A stretch of 64,000 nt of DNA from Physella acuta (Eukaryota; Mollusca; Gastropoda; Physidae), in contig NW_026733235.1 in the NCBI RefSeq assembly GCF_028476545.1, positions 17,640 to 81,639 on the forward strand. Reading direction: 5' to 3'. This document shows positions 1 to 11,535 of the stretch, piece by piece. Every line of letters begins with the position of its first letter. The stretch's first letter is position 1. The position numbers were made by a program, and so were the translations under genes. Under the pieces are notes generated by a model. The model was not told the DNA's origin, searched no databases, and worked only from the letters and a program-made list of their open reading frames with translations.

Positions 1-69
1 ATTGATTTTTAGATGTTGAAACAGAAAGCATTTTCTTTAGGTTTCATTTTTTTATTTATTTTTCCTCAG

Positions 70-1295
70 AGTCATTCAGTGATAAATCAGACGTGCTGTA
101 TGAGTTAAATGAGGAATCGGATCTGGACAGATCTGTCTTGGTGGATGCAATAGACAACAAAGACCTGGATGTTTCATTAGTCGAAGATGATGAAGAAAGT
201 GTCAATAGCGAGTCCGCAATGATTAGTGGCACTACTTTGTTCAGCTGCCTGCGCATTGATGAGAAACTGGCCTGTTTATCCAGCATGTGTCTGTCAGGCA
301 GCAACATGGCTTGTCATTCTGCCAGATTGTCAACATCTTCGTGTATTTCTAATTGTTCATGTGTGAAGTCAAAGTCCTATACCTTAGGCTCATCCAGCGT
401 CACATCAGGGTTTGCCTCTTCCTCTGGTTTATCCTTCTCCTCGCCATCATTGCTCTTTACGTCTAGTGCATCAACTTCTGAAAGCTACAGCAATGTACAA
501 AATGCTAGGATGTGTATACCCTGTGGGAACATCCAGTCAGCCCCACGCACCTCAAGGAAAAGTAAAGGAAATGCGAATAGCTTTAACACAACAGCAGATG
601 TGGAGCAGCCATGTCTATTCTCTATCAGGAAATCCAAGTCTTCTGTTGATTTATCTTCTTTCTTGCCCGCTGCACCTTCAGGTTCTAGTTTGAGTGCCCA
701 GGCAAATGCTTCATTGAACAAACAATCCAGTCATGATATCAGCCAATCTTTCTACTCACTGAGACCATCCCATGATCCTCAGCCACCCGACAGTGAACAT
801 AAAATTGTGTCCACCCCAGGCAACTCTCATAGCACCACTCTCAATTCTACCACCCAGTCGTTCAGACTGTTACCAACTACATGCTCTGGGAAATATTTGT
901 CCCCCACAGAAAAGAATGCAGTGCGTTATCAATCTACAACAGACAGAACTGATCTCCTGGTACCTGCCACCCCTGAAACAGTGCCAGAAACACATAGCTC
1001 TAACAGAGCACCAATGAGAAATACTGAAAATCTTTGTTCCATCTCTTCAAGCAGTGCCAACTCTTCAGGTTATACTTTAAAAAAGGCAAGGCTGGATTAT
1101 TCCGATTCTTTGAGATCTGCCGTTGAACTTGCTCAAAACAAGCTTGGCCTTACTGCCAGCATCAGTAACTGTGATAAACCAAGTGAATCCAATTTGCATT
1201 TCAGTCCCCTGATTCGTTCAGAGCAACCAAGTCAGTATGTGGAGAGTAAGAATGTTCAGCCGCTTGCCAGGAGAAAGAGGAAAAGTTGTCTCTAG
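70..1295 (+). CDS. 3'-terminal coding exon of an unidentified Ser-rich protein (partial)
   Basis: The exon opens after a pyrimidine-rich acceptor ending TTTTCCTCAG at 69, in phase 2: two bases complete a split codon, then SFSDKSDVLYELNEES follows. The frame stays open for about 408 residues to a stop at 1293-1295. The peptide is low-complexity: an acidic stretch (residues ~13-40), then Ser/Thr-rich sequence with scattered cysteines, a short KKARLDYSDSLRSAVELAQN segment that could be helical, and a basic end ARRKRKSCL that resembles a nuclear localisation signal. No enzymatic or binding domain is visible, so the family cannot be named; the conserved part is presumably encoded to the left of the window. 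Length without stops, the splice acceptor and a downstream AATAAA make it a real terminal exon. A nuclear role is only inferred from the basic tail. Confidence 0.8.
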
Positions 1296-3610
1296 AAGTG
1301 GTGTTTAAAAGTTATTTATTATACTCTTTGAGAAAAAGTTGGCCATTGCAAGATTTTCTTTTAAAAAGATTGTTTTATTTAAATATTATAGTCTTAACAC
1401 AATTGTTTTATAATGGATGTGCAATGATTACATCAACATGTGGTGCAACTGTGTATTCAGTTTCATTTAAAGTATTCGTTCTGTGTGATTTTTTTTTCCA
1501 TTGTGATTTCTGTTTCAAAATTGTAGTTTTTTTTTTTTTTTCTAAAATTGTACATAGGTGGTTTAACTGAACCAAAAAAGTATATTGTGCTTTTATTAAC
1601 CTCTCAACTCACATGAAAAATTGTATGTATTTTTTCCACTGCTAGAAATGCAGAGCATAATTTTTACGTTACCAACCAACTGTAAGTGCTAGTATTAATG
1701 AATAATCCTGACAGACAGTAGCATTTTTGTCCATTAAGTTTATTTCTCATAAATATAAAGTGCAATTTACCATATCACCTTTTTTTTTTTATCCTGCAAG
1801 TTTTTTTCTTGCGGCTTTTTGTATTAGAACCATAGACATAGATTCATCTCATTTTCATTGTCAAGTTTTATCATTCCAGAAACGCAGCATAGGTAATTAA
1901 TCATTAAGAAATCATTGATAAAATACTGTGTATTTAATTATCGACACTCATCAACACAGGTCTCAACAGGGCATCAATTTGTATATTTATCAGTATTTAT
2001 TAAAGTGAAGGCTATCTTTACTGCACTGCTCATAGTAATAGTCGTATTCAATAAGTTTACAAATACATTTTTTAAAAATGTGTATGGTATTGATGGTGTA
2101 TTATTTTATTACTTTTTTACACTTAAATGAATGCATATTTTTTTATACATTGTTTTTTCCTTAGGAGAAAAAGCTCAACACTAGGGAATAAACTGCAGGG
2201 GTTTTTGTTATTGATTTAGTTTAGATTGTAGCTTGAGTTGACCAGTAGGTTTTAGCCAACTACTGTTCACACACACACTGTGCCAAACAATGTTAACTCT
2301 TCCCCTGGTTGTTTCTGTTTACTGTTTCAAATTAGCTAGCCAATTGAATAGTAGATTGTATAACTTCTTTCAAGAAAATGTATGTTATTTTTTAAATTCT
2401 TTGTTTACCTATCTATTGATCTCTATTATAAGTACTATATGCAACCTTGATAAAATCTCATAACTGTTTGTGTAAATTCTTACTGTTGTATTGTCTTGTT
2501 TAGAGTAATATAAACTTTTTATTGATTTACAACTTGATCATTCCCATTTCATGACACCTAAAGTGTTCTTGGGTAAAGTAAACATAATTCCTTGGTAATA
2601 ATGATGAATAGCTTTATGAATATCTTACAAGATTCTTTGTTAATTACAGCTTTATGATTACCTTACAACCTCCATGTTTCAGTAATATTTTAAACTGTTT
2701 CGACTAGCTTTACAATTTCTGTCTTGTGGTAATCAGTGGAGTATCTCTTTATCATGGCTTTAAGTTTTATTTTTCTAGTACATGTCATCCTTACCCCTTG
2801 CCTTTACCTTCTTCGTTATTCTTCATGTGGTGTGGGTAGCTTTTATTAATCCAGTTGACCCAGCAGCTTTTCCATCTATACTACACACAGAAACGTGTGT
2901 ATCAACATGGCTATCAGAAAACGAAATATGTGGGATACAGTGTTGGCCTATATTTAATACTTTAAACCATATCTATATAAACACATAATATTGTCCTTTT
3001 ATATTGTTTGTACTGTTGTCTTGACTACTTCATCACAGGGTTACGGTTAGTTCCTTTGGTGATACTTGTGATGGCATTGTGATTACAAGTAGAGTTAACT
3101 AACCCTATAGCACCAAGTATATTTCTTACGAGACTTTACCATCACAGGGTTACGGTTAGTTCCTTTGGTGAAACTTGTGACGGCATTGTGATTACAAGTA
3201 GAGTTAACTAACCCTATAGCACCAAGTATATTTCTTACGAGACTTTACCATCACAGGGTTAGGGTTGGTTCCTTTGGTGAAACTTGTGACGGCATTGTGA
3301 TTACAAGTAGAGTATAACTAACCCTGCAGCACTGACTTAACCATCTATATGTTTGAGTACAGGCCAGATGTGCTTGTATTCCCAGGGAAACTGATACATC
3401 CCTGTCTTTTTATTGCTTCCATGTTGTTGATTGTTGTGGAGTTTTAATGTAGCCACCATTCCTGCTGATGAAGCAGTTTTTTTTTTTAAACTACCTATCA
3501 ATATTTGATGTCACTTTGGTTACAAAAATAGCATATTTTATATTTAATTATAAATGTCTTTTATTGTATAGATATCAAATTAAATAAAATGTTATAATAT
3601 ATACATTGTT
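1296..3610 (+). other. Probable 3' UTR of the preceding gene
   Basis: AT-rich, no convincing coding frame. The best polyadenylation signal is AATAAA at 3583-3588, which would give a ~2.3-kb 3' UTR. Shorter ends are possible; I cannot tell which is used. It includes a 109-bp tandem repeat at 3031-3340. Confidence 0.5.
3031..3340. repeat. Tandem repeat, 109-bp unit, ~2.8 copies
   Basis: Units begin with CATCACAGGGTTACGGTTAG at 3031, 3140 and 3249, exactly 109 bp apart. They are nearly identical (for example GGTGATACTT versus GGTGAAACTT), so the duplication is recent. The array lies in the probable 3' UTR of the first gene. Confidence 0.9.
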
Positions 3611-4550
3611 TTCTGTTATTAAACGTTTTAAAAATTGGGGGGGTTACTGCAGTTGGCAGTATAATTTCAAAGTATGAGTATCTACTTGTGATAGCCGTCA
3701 CTCCTTGAGCAGCATAAACACATAAACCAGTTCTGGCTGGGCCAACATTTCTAGCTGTTTTTCTAAACTTCTATACCTAAATATAGACATGAGTCATATA
3801 GTGAAAAAAAACTTGGATTATTGGGAAATTTCCTTTTATTAAAAAAATCATTTTTTTTTTCATTTCATTCCACGTGATGCCAAAATAATAAAATCTGCCA
3901 GGTTATCCCCCTTACGTGGCCTCACGTATTATTTATATAAAACAGCTCAGCTTGGCGATTTCTTTTGGTTACCTAGCTGTTGATTAATATTACTTTAAAG
4001 ACTTCATATCCTACCCATAACCAGTTGGAGAGGAAAATTATTTTTATTAAAAGAAATCAGTACGATTTGAAAAGCCAAAGTAGTAATTAATTTTTTTTTA
4101 AAAAGGCCTCGAGTGAGACACTTCAACCTGTAAATTCATATTTCATTCAACGAATAAATTGTAAACAGTGAAAAACTACTGCTAACACTTTTCCGACATT
4201 TTGAAGTTTTTTGTATCGCATCTACCCCTCCCCCCTGAAACTTCATCTCCCCCACCCATTAAACACCGAACCGAATTTGATAATTAATAAATTGTGCTCA
4301 CAGTCTACTAATAGGCTACACGACAAGTAAAACAATTCCCCGATGTTTTAAAAATAGATATTTTTGTTTTCCCAGTATGACGTCAATATGCATATGAAGA
4401 AAAAAAAACACCGTAGACCTAGGCCTAGTTCTTGAACGCATGCGGGAAATACAAAGCCACTCCTGCATTCTCTATGTAGCTGTTTAGTTGGACATACTGT
4501 TTTCAACAGTTACTGATTTTGGTTTCACAAAAAAAAAACAACAACTAAGA
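3611..4550 (+). promoter_or_regulatory. Upstream region of the first 10-Cys membrane-protein gene
   Basis: No gene seen. It contains a kappaB-like GGGAAATTTCC at 3823-3833, a TATATAAA-like box near 3933, and a full CRE palindrome TGACGTCA at 4378-4385, about 165 bp before the start codon. The second paralogue has a near-CRE TGACGTCG at 11267-11274, about 260 bp before its start. These are sequence matches only; activity is not shown. Confidence 0.3.
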
Positions 4551-7487
4551 ATGCAGATGAAAATATTTGCCTTTTTTGTTGCCTTTTCCTCCGGTATGTA
4601 TTTTTTAAATTAAATATTAAAATTATAAGCTGAGCAATTCTGCCAGAAACTAATTTATAAAGGTTTATTTATAGTTTTACTTTGTCGTTTAGCTAAAATA
4701 TTTTTGTGCGTGTTTCAAACTTATCGATTACACTCCCTTACTGCTTATTGACTTTTGTTATTTAATATCTTTGCATTATCACCGCTGTCAGAAATTAAAT
4801 GCCCCTTAATAACGTAACTAATTTAATTTTCCAGGGTCTCTAGCCTAAGTTTCTTTCAGGCCTCTTTTTTTTGGGGGGGGGGGGGGGGAATTGGAATTTT
4901 TTTTAGTAATAACTGGAATTTAATTCCCCACGAGCAGTTTCTTCCAGGCATCTCTTCGAGGGGGCTCCGCCCCCCCCCCCCGAACGAAATGGAATTTATA
5001 TAGAAAATATATACTTTTAATAGTGTCCGCTCCCCCCCCCCCCCCCCGAAAATTTCAAGTGCCCCCCCCCCCCCCCGGAGAAAAAAAGTCTGGAAGAAAC
5101 ACTGCCCACGAGTAGCCCTACTGAGTACGAGTGTATCTTTCAGATACATTTCTTCTTGGGGGGGGGGGCATGGAAGGCGGTCTTGAAATTTCGGGGGAGG
5201 GGTGTCGGAGTACATATTTTGTGTATACATTATATTTCGTTCCGACGGATTGGGTGACTGAAGATATGCCTGAAACTGCTGAGTACTGCTGTGTCAATGT
5301 ATAAGTTAGACTAGACTATATGCAAGTTAATTCAATTTTTTGTCGAGACTTTTCGGTTTAGCAACCAAGAGCTTTACCGACTCGACCACGCCGACCCCCT
5401 ATCCAGTTGTATCATTGAGTTATGTCACCCCACCCCATATCAACACATTTGAATCCCCGGTTTGGTATCACCCGTCTCCTCTACTATTTTATTATTTTAA
5501 CTGGATTAAATATTATTATGACAGTAAATTTTACGAACTTTCGATTTAGTGTAGTCGAGCACGGGCTGCGTGCCTTTGGTACCAAAATACCTATGTACTT
5601 ATTTCAATCACTGGAAAATTAAATGGATAGCTTTAGCACTCTCATTCTTTTATTCTAATACAGTGACTCCAAACGTGGCCATTTCCCTATCCTGAATCCT
5701 AACCAGTGGTTTTTTTTTTTAGAGATTACTCCCCCCCCCCCCCCCCCCCACACACGGACGAAACAGAAAAATAAATGGCTATACACTTAAGATACGGTAA
5801 ACATAAAAGTACCCATTCCTGTGTATCCTTCAAGGTATGTGGGCGTTTGATATGACCCTCGAAGACTTCCAGAACTCCGTCTGTCCGTCCGGCACCCTGA
5901 AGTGTGAGTTTGACGGCAGCTGCTGTAACGCTGAGAGTCAGTTCTGTGACCCGCTTGTACGAACATGCAACGACGCCTTCCCCAAAGACGCGGACAAACT
6001 CCAGACTTGCTGCAGGGAGGCGGGGAACGCATCGACCAGTTCGAGGCTGATTGACGTCTGCTACTTCAAATTTGGAAAAGATTTTCTCCACGACAAATGT
6101 GCCGGCACTTTAGGTGTGTATAATATTTGGCAATTTTAGCCCTGTTTTGGGTGTGTAGCTATCCTATTGTTTGTTGTTAAAATTATTCTTCAAATAATAC
6201 GAAAGCTAATAATATTTTTACCTAAATAATATTTGCCCTAATTTTAAATGTTAGCGAATTAAAGTATATTTATTAGTTTGTTTCATATTTTATGATCCCA
6301 TTTTATGTTTTAGCTAATTTTCCCATTTGATTTGTATGGTTTAAATATATAGATAATTGAGATAAATGAAATTCAACGGATTATTTCGTTTTATTTCCAT
6401 AGACGAGAGCTCTGACAGATTGCTGTTCATTCTGACTGTCGTGTTTGCCAGTACTGCTTTCGTCTTGACTGTTTATTCGATTGTAGTGACAATAAAACTA
6501 ATAAAGTCCCAGCGTCGCAGTACAAAGCGATGCCAAGGAGACGCCGAAAAGCCACACAAAGGTAAATTTAGTTATTTCAATAGAATTTAATTAGTTTGAA
6601 GCGTAACCCATAGTAACCAAATGGAAACGAGCCAGTCAGCGTATCGATGCGTAAAACACGAAGTCTAATGAATATTGCGACTGATAAAACACGAAGTCTA
6701 ATGAATATTGCGACAGATGTAGATACTAACACATACTTTTAAGAGACGTCCATAAACGTCACACAGAAATGAAGGGTAGGACATCTATGAATGTGTGACT
6801 CGAGGACGGGGGGGAGGGGGGGTAATTTATCTTGTTTTTTTCTTTTAGAAGACATTACAGATGGAAAAAAAAAACGTGCTAATAATAATTAGTTATGGTT
6901 ATTGTTATTTAATATGAGTGGACATGGTGGGGGGGGGGGGAGAGGGGGTACGTGCGGGACGTGAGCAGGCTCGAGTAATTGGGGGGGGGGGGTGACTTTT
7001 TGTGACGATTTTAGACGATGCGAGGAGCGCATGCGTTTATATGGTGGGTGGGGGAAGGATCGACCTTTACAAAGCATGGTGCTATTTATGTGTACTTTTT
7101 TTTATAGCTAGATAATTTTTTTTTCCTTTGTTTTATTTTCTCTGACCAGCGGACGAATACGACCTGAATAGACAGTTAGCACCCTTGATGGGGGCAAACG
7201 GGTCCAACCCACACGCTGGTTCAGCAGAGAGAACAAATCGTCCCGACGACATTTCCCTGAATTTGACATCAAGAGCTAGAGCTAGTGCCGCCAATGTCAG
7301 TGATTCCAGCGGCGTGGAAGCAGAAGTGAACAGACTGGCCTCTCCTGTTGAAGAGGGCTGCATCCATCAACCGATGGTGTCTTTGGCGGGGGCGACAAAT
7401 TTTCCAGTCACCAACGTCAACGAAACGTCAGAAGTTGTCACCAGCGGTTGTCAGTACACACCAACAACTGAAACTAAAAGAGTTTAA
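4551..7487 (+). CDS. 10-Cys single-pass membrane protein, paralogue 1 (four exons, 272 aa)
   Basis: Exons 4551-4593, 5835-6113, 6403-6561 and 7150-7487 join in frame; every intron is phase 1 with GT-AG ends. Exon 1 is a short hydrophobic signal peptide (MQMKIFAFFVAFSS). Exon 2 is the ectodomain, with cysteines spaced C-x6-C-x5-CC-x6-C-x6-C-x13-CC-x15-C-x12-C, an FDGSCC motif and an N-glycosylation sequon (NAS) after the second CC. Exon 3 encodes a ~25-residue transmembrane helix (LLFILTVVFASTAF...) followed by a basic stop-transfer stretch (KSQRRSTKR). Exon 4 is a Ser/Thr/Asn-rich cytoplasmic tail with one Tyr near its start (DEYDL). Expected topology is type I at the cell surface. I do not recognise the family; the opening C-x6-C-x5-CC faintly recalls granulin, but the rest does not fit. 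Two paralogues follow on the same strand. Ligand and function are unknown. Confidence 0.88.
4935..5104. mobile_element. hAT-type MITE (family A), intron 1 of paralogue 1
   Basis: A 170-bp element with ends CAGTTTCTTCCAGGC and GTCTGGAAGAAACACTG (inverted), flanked by a perfect 8-bp target duplication CCCACGAG (4927-4934 and 5105-5112). The interior is mainly poly-C runs around a conserved GAACGAAATGGAATTTATAT core. The 8-bp duplication and CAG ends fit hAT. It carries no coding sequence. Confidence 0.88.
5345..5400 (-). mobile_element. tRNA-like SINE head fragment
   Basis: The reverse complement (GGGGTCGGCGTGGTCGAGTC...) matches the tRNA-like head of the SINE at 19125-19333, including the A-box region. 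Only the head is clear here, so this is a truncated copy. Confidence 0.6.
6650..6717. repeat. 36-bp direct duplication
   Basis: AAAACACGAAGTCTAATGAA, followed by TATTGCGAC, occurs twice in a row in intron 3 of paralogue 1. It is a simple recent duplication. Confidence 0.8.
6745..7075. mobile_element. Degenerate GTCCATAAACGTCAC-type MITE sequence with poly-G runs
   Basis: GACGTCCATAAACGTCACAC near 6747, the G-rich blocks and TTTTTGTGACGATTTTAGACGATG near 6995-7020 resemble the family D elements at 14007 and 25468. Boundaries cannot be fixed. Confidence 0.35.
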
Positions 7488-7944
7488 TTATGCATGGTTG
7501 ACGGTATTGTGGGCTTGTTTTTTTTTTTTATTTAAATGTCACCGGGGAGGTCTTTAAAAACGGTTTGTTTCCTTCTTAAAAACGTGTCCGCAGCAGTTCA
7601 GGACTGTATGACGGCGACGACTTAGGTAAACACAAATAGTTAAATTAATGTGGTGACTATATTAAATTAATACTTGATTATGACCACAGTACAACTCAGA
7701 TACCAATACGATAATGACCAGTTTACGATAGTGTACTGATGTTATGTTGACATTCAATGACACTATAATCACAGCTATTTCGCTGACGTCACCAAAAAAA
7801 GGTCACGGTTAGACCGTTGTTCCAATGACCTATCAAGTTGTGAAGTCACCCTACACCAGATGTGTGAGGGGAGGGTGGGGGATGGTCGTACAAGAACAAA
7901 TGTCAATAACGACAAAGGCTTACAGTCATAAGTGCAACATGGAC

Positions 7945-9058
7945 AAAACGCCGACATGGACAGGGGTCGAAAGACTATAGGCCGAATGTCGTAATGCCGA
8001 CATTGACAGGGGTCGAAAGACTAAAGGCCGAATGTCGTAATGCCGACATTGACAGGGGTCGAAAGACTAAAGGCCGAATGTCGTAATGCCGACATTGACA
8101 GGGGTCGAAAGACTAAAGGCCGAATGTCGTAATGCCGACATTGACAGGGGTCGAAAGACTAAAGGCCGAATGTCGTAATGCCGACATTGACAGGGGTCGA
8201 AAGACTAAAGGCCGAATGTCGTAATGCCGACATTGACAGGGGTCGAAAGACTAAAGGCCGAATGTCGTAATGCCGACATTGACAGGGGTCGAAAGACTAA
8301 AGGCCGAATGTCGTAATGCCGACATTGACAGGGGTCGAAAGACTAAAGGCCGAATGTCGTAATGCCGACATTGACAGGGGTCGAAAGACTAAAGGCCGAA
8401 TGTCGTAATGCCGACATTGACAGGGGTCGAAAGACTAAAGGCCGAATGTCGTAATGCCGACATTGACAGGGGTCGAAAGACTAAAGGCCGAATGTCGTAA
8501 TGCCGACATTGACAGGGGTCGAAAGACTAAAGGCCGAATGTCGTAATGCCGACATTGACAGGGGTCGAAAGACTAAAGGCCGAATGTCGTAATGCCGACA
8601 TGGACAGGGGTCGAAAGACTAAAGGCCGAATGTCGTAATGCCGACATCGACAGGGGTCGAAAGACTAAAGGCCGAATGTCGTAATGCCGACATGGACAGG
8701 GGTCGAAAGACTAAAGGCCGAATGTCGTAATGCCGACATGGACAGGGGTCGAAAGACTAAAGGCCGAATGTCGTAATGCCGACATCGACAGGGGTCGAAA
8801 GACTAAAGGCCGAATGTCGTAATGCCGACATGGACAGGGGTTGAAAGACTAAAGGCCGAATGTCGTAATGCCGACATGGGCAGGGGTCGAAAGACTAAAG
8901 GCCGAATGTCGTAATGCCGACATCGACAGGGGTCGAAAGACTAAAGGCCGAATGTCGTAATGCCGACATCGACAGAGGTCGAAAGACTAAAGGCCGAATG
9001 TCGTAATGCCGACATGGGCAGGGGTTGAAAAACTAAAGGCCGAATGTCGTAATGCCGA
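7945..9058. repeat. 46-bp minisatellite, ~24 copies
   Basis: Unit GCCGAATGTCGTAATGCCGA followed by CATTGACAGGGGTCGAAAGACTAAAG, period exactly 46. About the first 13 copies are identical (CATTGACAGG). Copies beyond ~8590 carry mixed variants (CATGGACA, CATCGACA, CATGGGCA), so homogenisation is polar. It lies just downstream of paralogue 1. Confidence 0.97.
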
Positions 9059-11535
9059 CAAAAAGTCGAAATTCAAACGTAGTGCTCCTAAAGCCATACG
9101 AAACTCTGATATATACCAGCCGACTTTCGCTCAAGTCATTCTTACACTATATTTCATTAATGATTAAACAAACCATTTAATTTTTAAATATTACGAGGAT
9201 GCCTTTCATTGAGCTGTATACATCGTAGACATTATCAATTGTCAGTTATTTGATTATAGAAAAACCTGTTTCAATGCAGAAGAGTATTAGAGAAAAGAAT
9301 CAGAGATGTATATCTCCATATTTGTATTGTTAACCAGTGTTTTGGTTATCATCCTTTCTTACACCAGAGTGAAAGTTAGAGTATAAAAATGAATGAACAC
9401 CTGTGTGTAAAGTAAAAAATGCGGGCGATTTAGTCGTTGTGTAAATATATCAATGAACAATTAAAGCTTATATCTATAAATATGTACATGCTTATGTTAA
9501 AAAACCTGTAGTATTTATTCTTATTTTAGTTTATACACACACGTAATTTTAATTAATTTAAATTTGTTCTTCTTGGTTCAACTAGCGGGCTAGGTCTGAT
9601 CACAAAAGACATTTTTGTTAATTAGTGTTTAGATAATTAGATACGTTTTGTACTATGTATATATTCATATGTAAGTACATTCATTAAATAAAAAGATTTA
9701 ATTTAGATATATTTGTTTTTTTTTGTTATTCTTTAAAATCTGCACGCATAAATATGTCATAGTAAATTAAAACCCACCACAATACCCCATATAACACAGA
9801 CCCTCATATTAATTTGTCTAGGAACCCCCATCCCCTTCCAACACACACAAACCACACTAACCACAACACAATTGTGTACAACAACAATTTGAGAAAAACA
9901 ACATTTGAATACTAGCTCTGCATGTTACAAACTCATCACCAACAAGTGAAGAGAATGAGTATCAAGTCATATTCATGGATCGAACCAGGCCTAAGTTTAA
10001 AGATAAAATATAAATTTAGGCAATTCAAAGGAAGTGTTTTATATTCTTGCTCTAAACAAATACGGCGCGGCGTAGTCGGGTGGTAAGGTATTTGACTTGC
10101 AAACACGAAAGACTCCAGTTCGAATCCCGGTTTCATGTAATGATGCAAGTCTAAGCATATAATTACAAGAAGCATATTATTACAAGTTAAGGAACGGAGT
10201 AAGGCTAGTATTGTTTAGATAGCGTTGGTCAAGCCGTTATTACTGTTCAAATAATTAGGAACCAATCAGTATTGAGATGATCAGTCTCGGAGAGATGAAC
10301 GATGAGAGAGCGTAGGTTACAGTTGAGGAGTAGATTGTAGTAGTAGGAGAAATTTATAGTCGGTCGGTTAGATAGAAGTAGTAAAGTAGGTTAGTAGATG
10401 GCAGTACAATTATCATTAGGCGCTAGTTGATAGGTGTGCATAAGGAAAATTAAATGATATTTGAACTTGGGAATGTGTCAGTTTACATCGGAGGAACTAA
10501 GAGAAGGGTCTTGATCCACTAATATACAAACAGTTTATACACATTTTAAGGTTAAGCCATTACAAATAAACATAAACTGCGCAGTTAAACTATTGCATCA
10601 TTATCGTGCCAGCGAATACAGTTATAAAGACACGTAAACGGAGAAAATCCGATTACGTGTAAGAGTTATCTCGCTTACTTAGGTCTCCTGACAATGAGTC
10701 AGCGTTTATCTGATGTTGTGAAATGCATTTTTTCATTCAGGACCTCATGTTCTCTACAGGGCTGCTGTATATATTTTGCTAGCTGCAGTCGAATCTTTCT
10801 AGAAAAATCGGAACGAATGAATTTGATTTTACGACAGAGGGCTAAATCTACTCTTTATGACTAGTCTAGCTATCAGAAGAAATTTGCCCCCACCCCTCCC
10901 CCACTTTTAGAATTACTTCCGTAATCACGTCAATATCCCCCCCCCCCCCCTTAGATAGCTCGATCTAGAATCTACTTTCTCTAAAAAAAATCTTGTAAAA
11001 ATATTTTTTTCCCAAATATTTGAACATTTTAACAGAGAAACAATATTTGCTTTAAAATTAATACATGACTGTATAAACTTAGTCCTTGGTACAAGTCCGT
11101 TAATAAAAATGTTAGGCTGTGGACAGTAAGTGAATAGTATCCTCACACTTGTTATTGCGTTAAAAATTACATATTAAATTAGCTTTGTTTGGAAACACTT
11201 GTAAATATTAGACAGGAGAAATTGTTATTTTTAGCTAGAGATGTACACGCAATTGGAGCTAGGCTATGACGTCGACATCTTAAGGAGTGGCGCACTTTTC
11301 AACTACCTTTTGTTAAATTTAATGATATGCATGCACGGGGGGGGGGGGGGTGGATAACAGTGAGACATAAACACCTTAATAGGATATTCCTCGTGTCAAA
11401 TTGTCGTGGCATTGGTTCAGATTAGTTCACATTACTTGTCGTCCATTTCACTCGTTTCTTATCATCACTTGATGTGGCAGTTCACAACGGGCTAGTCTAG
11501 TCGAGGTGTGCTCCGTCTAAGGATTGATAGCAAAC
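9059..11535. other. Intergenic region between paralogues 1 and 2
   Basis: AT-rich DNA without a supportable gene. It contains one tRNA-like SINE head (10068-10140), a poly-C run near 10937 and a poly-G run near 11338. The last few hundred bases are the likely promoter of paralogue 2. Confidence 0.6.
10068..10140 (+). mobile_element. tRNA-derived SINE head
   Basis: GGCGTAGTCGGGTGGTAAGG (A-box region) and AGTTCGAATCCCGG (B box) are spaced as in a tRNA, and an anticodon-like loop lies between them. The 5' and 3' ends do not pair as an acceptor stem, so it is a SINE head or tRNA relic, not a working tRNA gene. Confidence 0.6.

Noticed and set aside
5835-6113. Granulin domain in the 10-Cys ectodomain
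   Set aside because: The first C-x6-C-x5-CC is similar, but later spacing lacks the repeated CC pairs of granulin.
7945-9058. CRISPR-like array
   Set aside because: Units are contiguous tandem copies without unique spacers, and the DNA is metazoan.
10068-10140. Functional tRNA gene
   Set aside because: A and B boxes are present but the acceptor stem does not pair; better explained as a SINE head.
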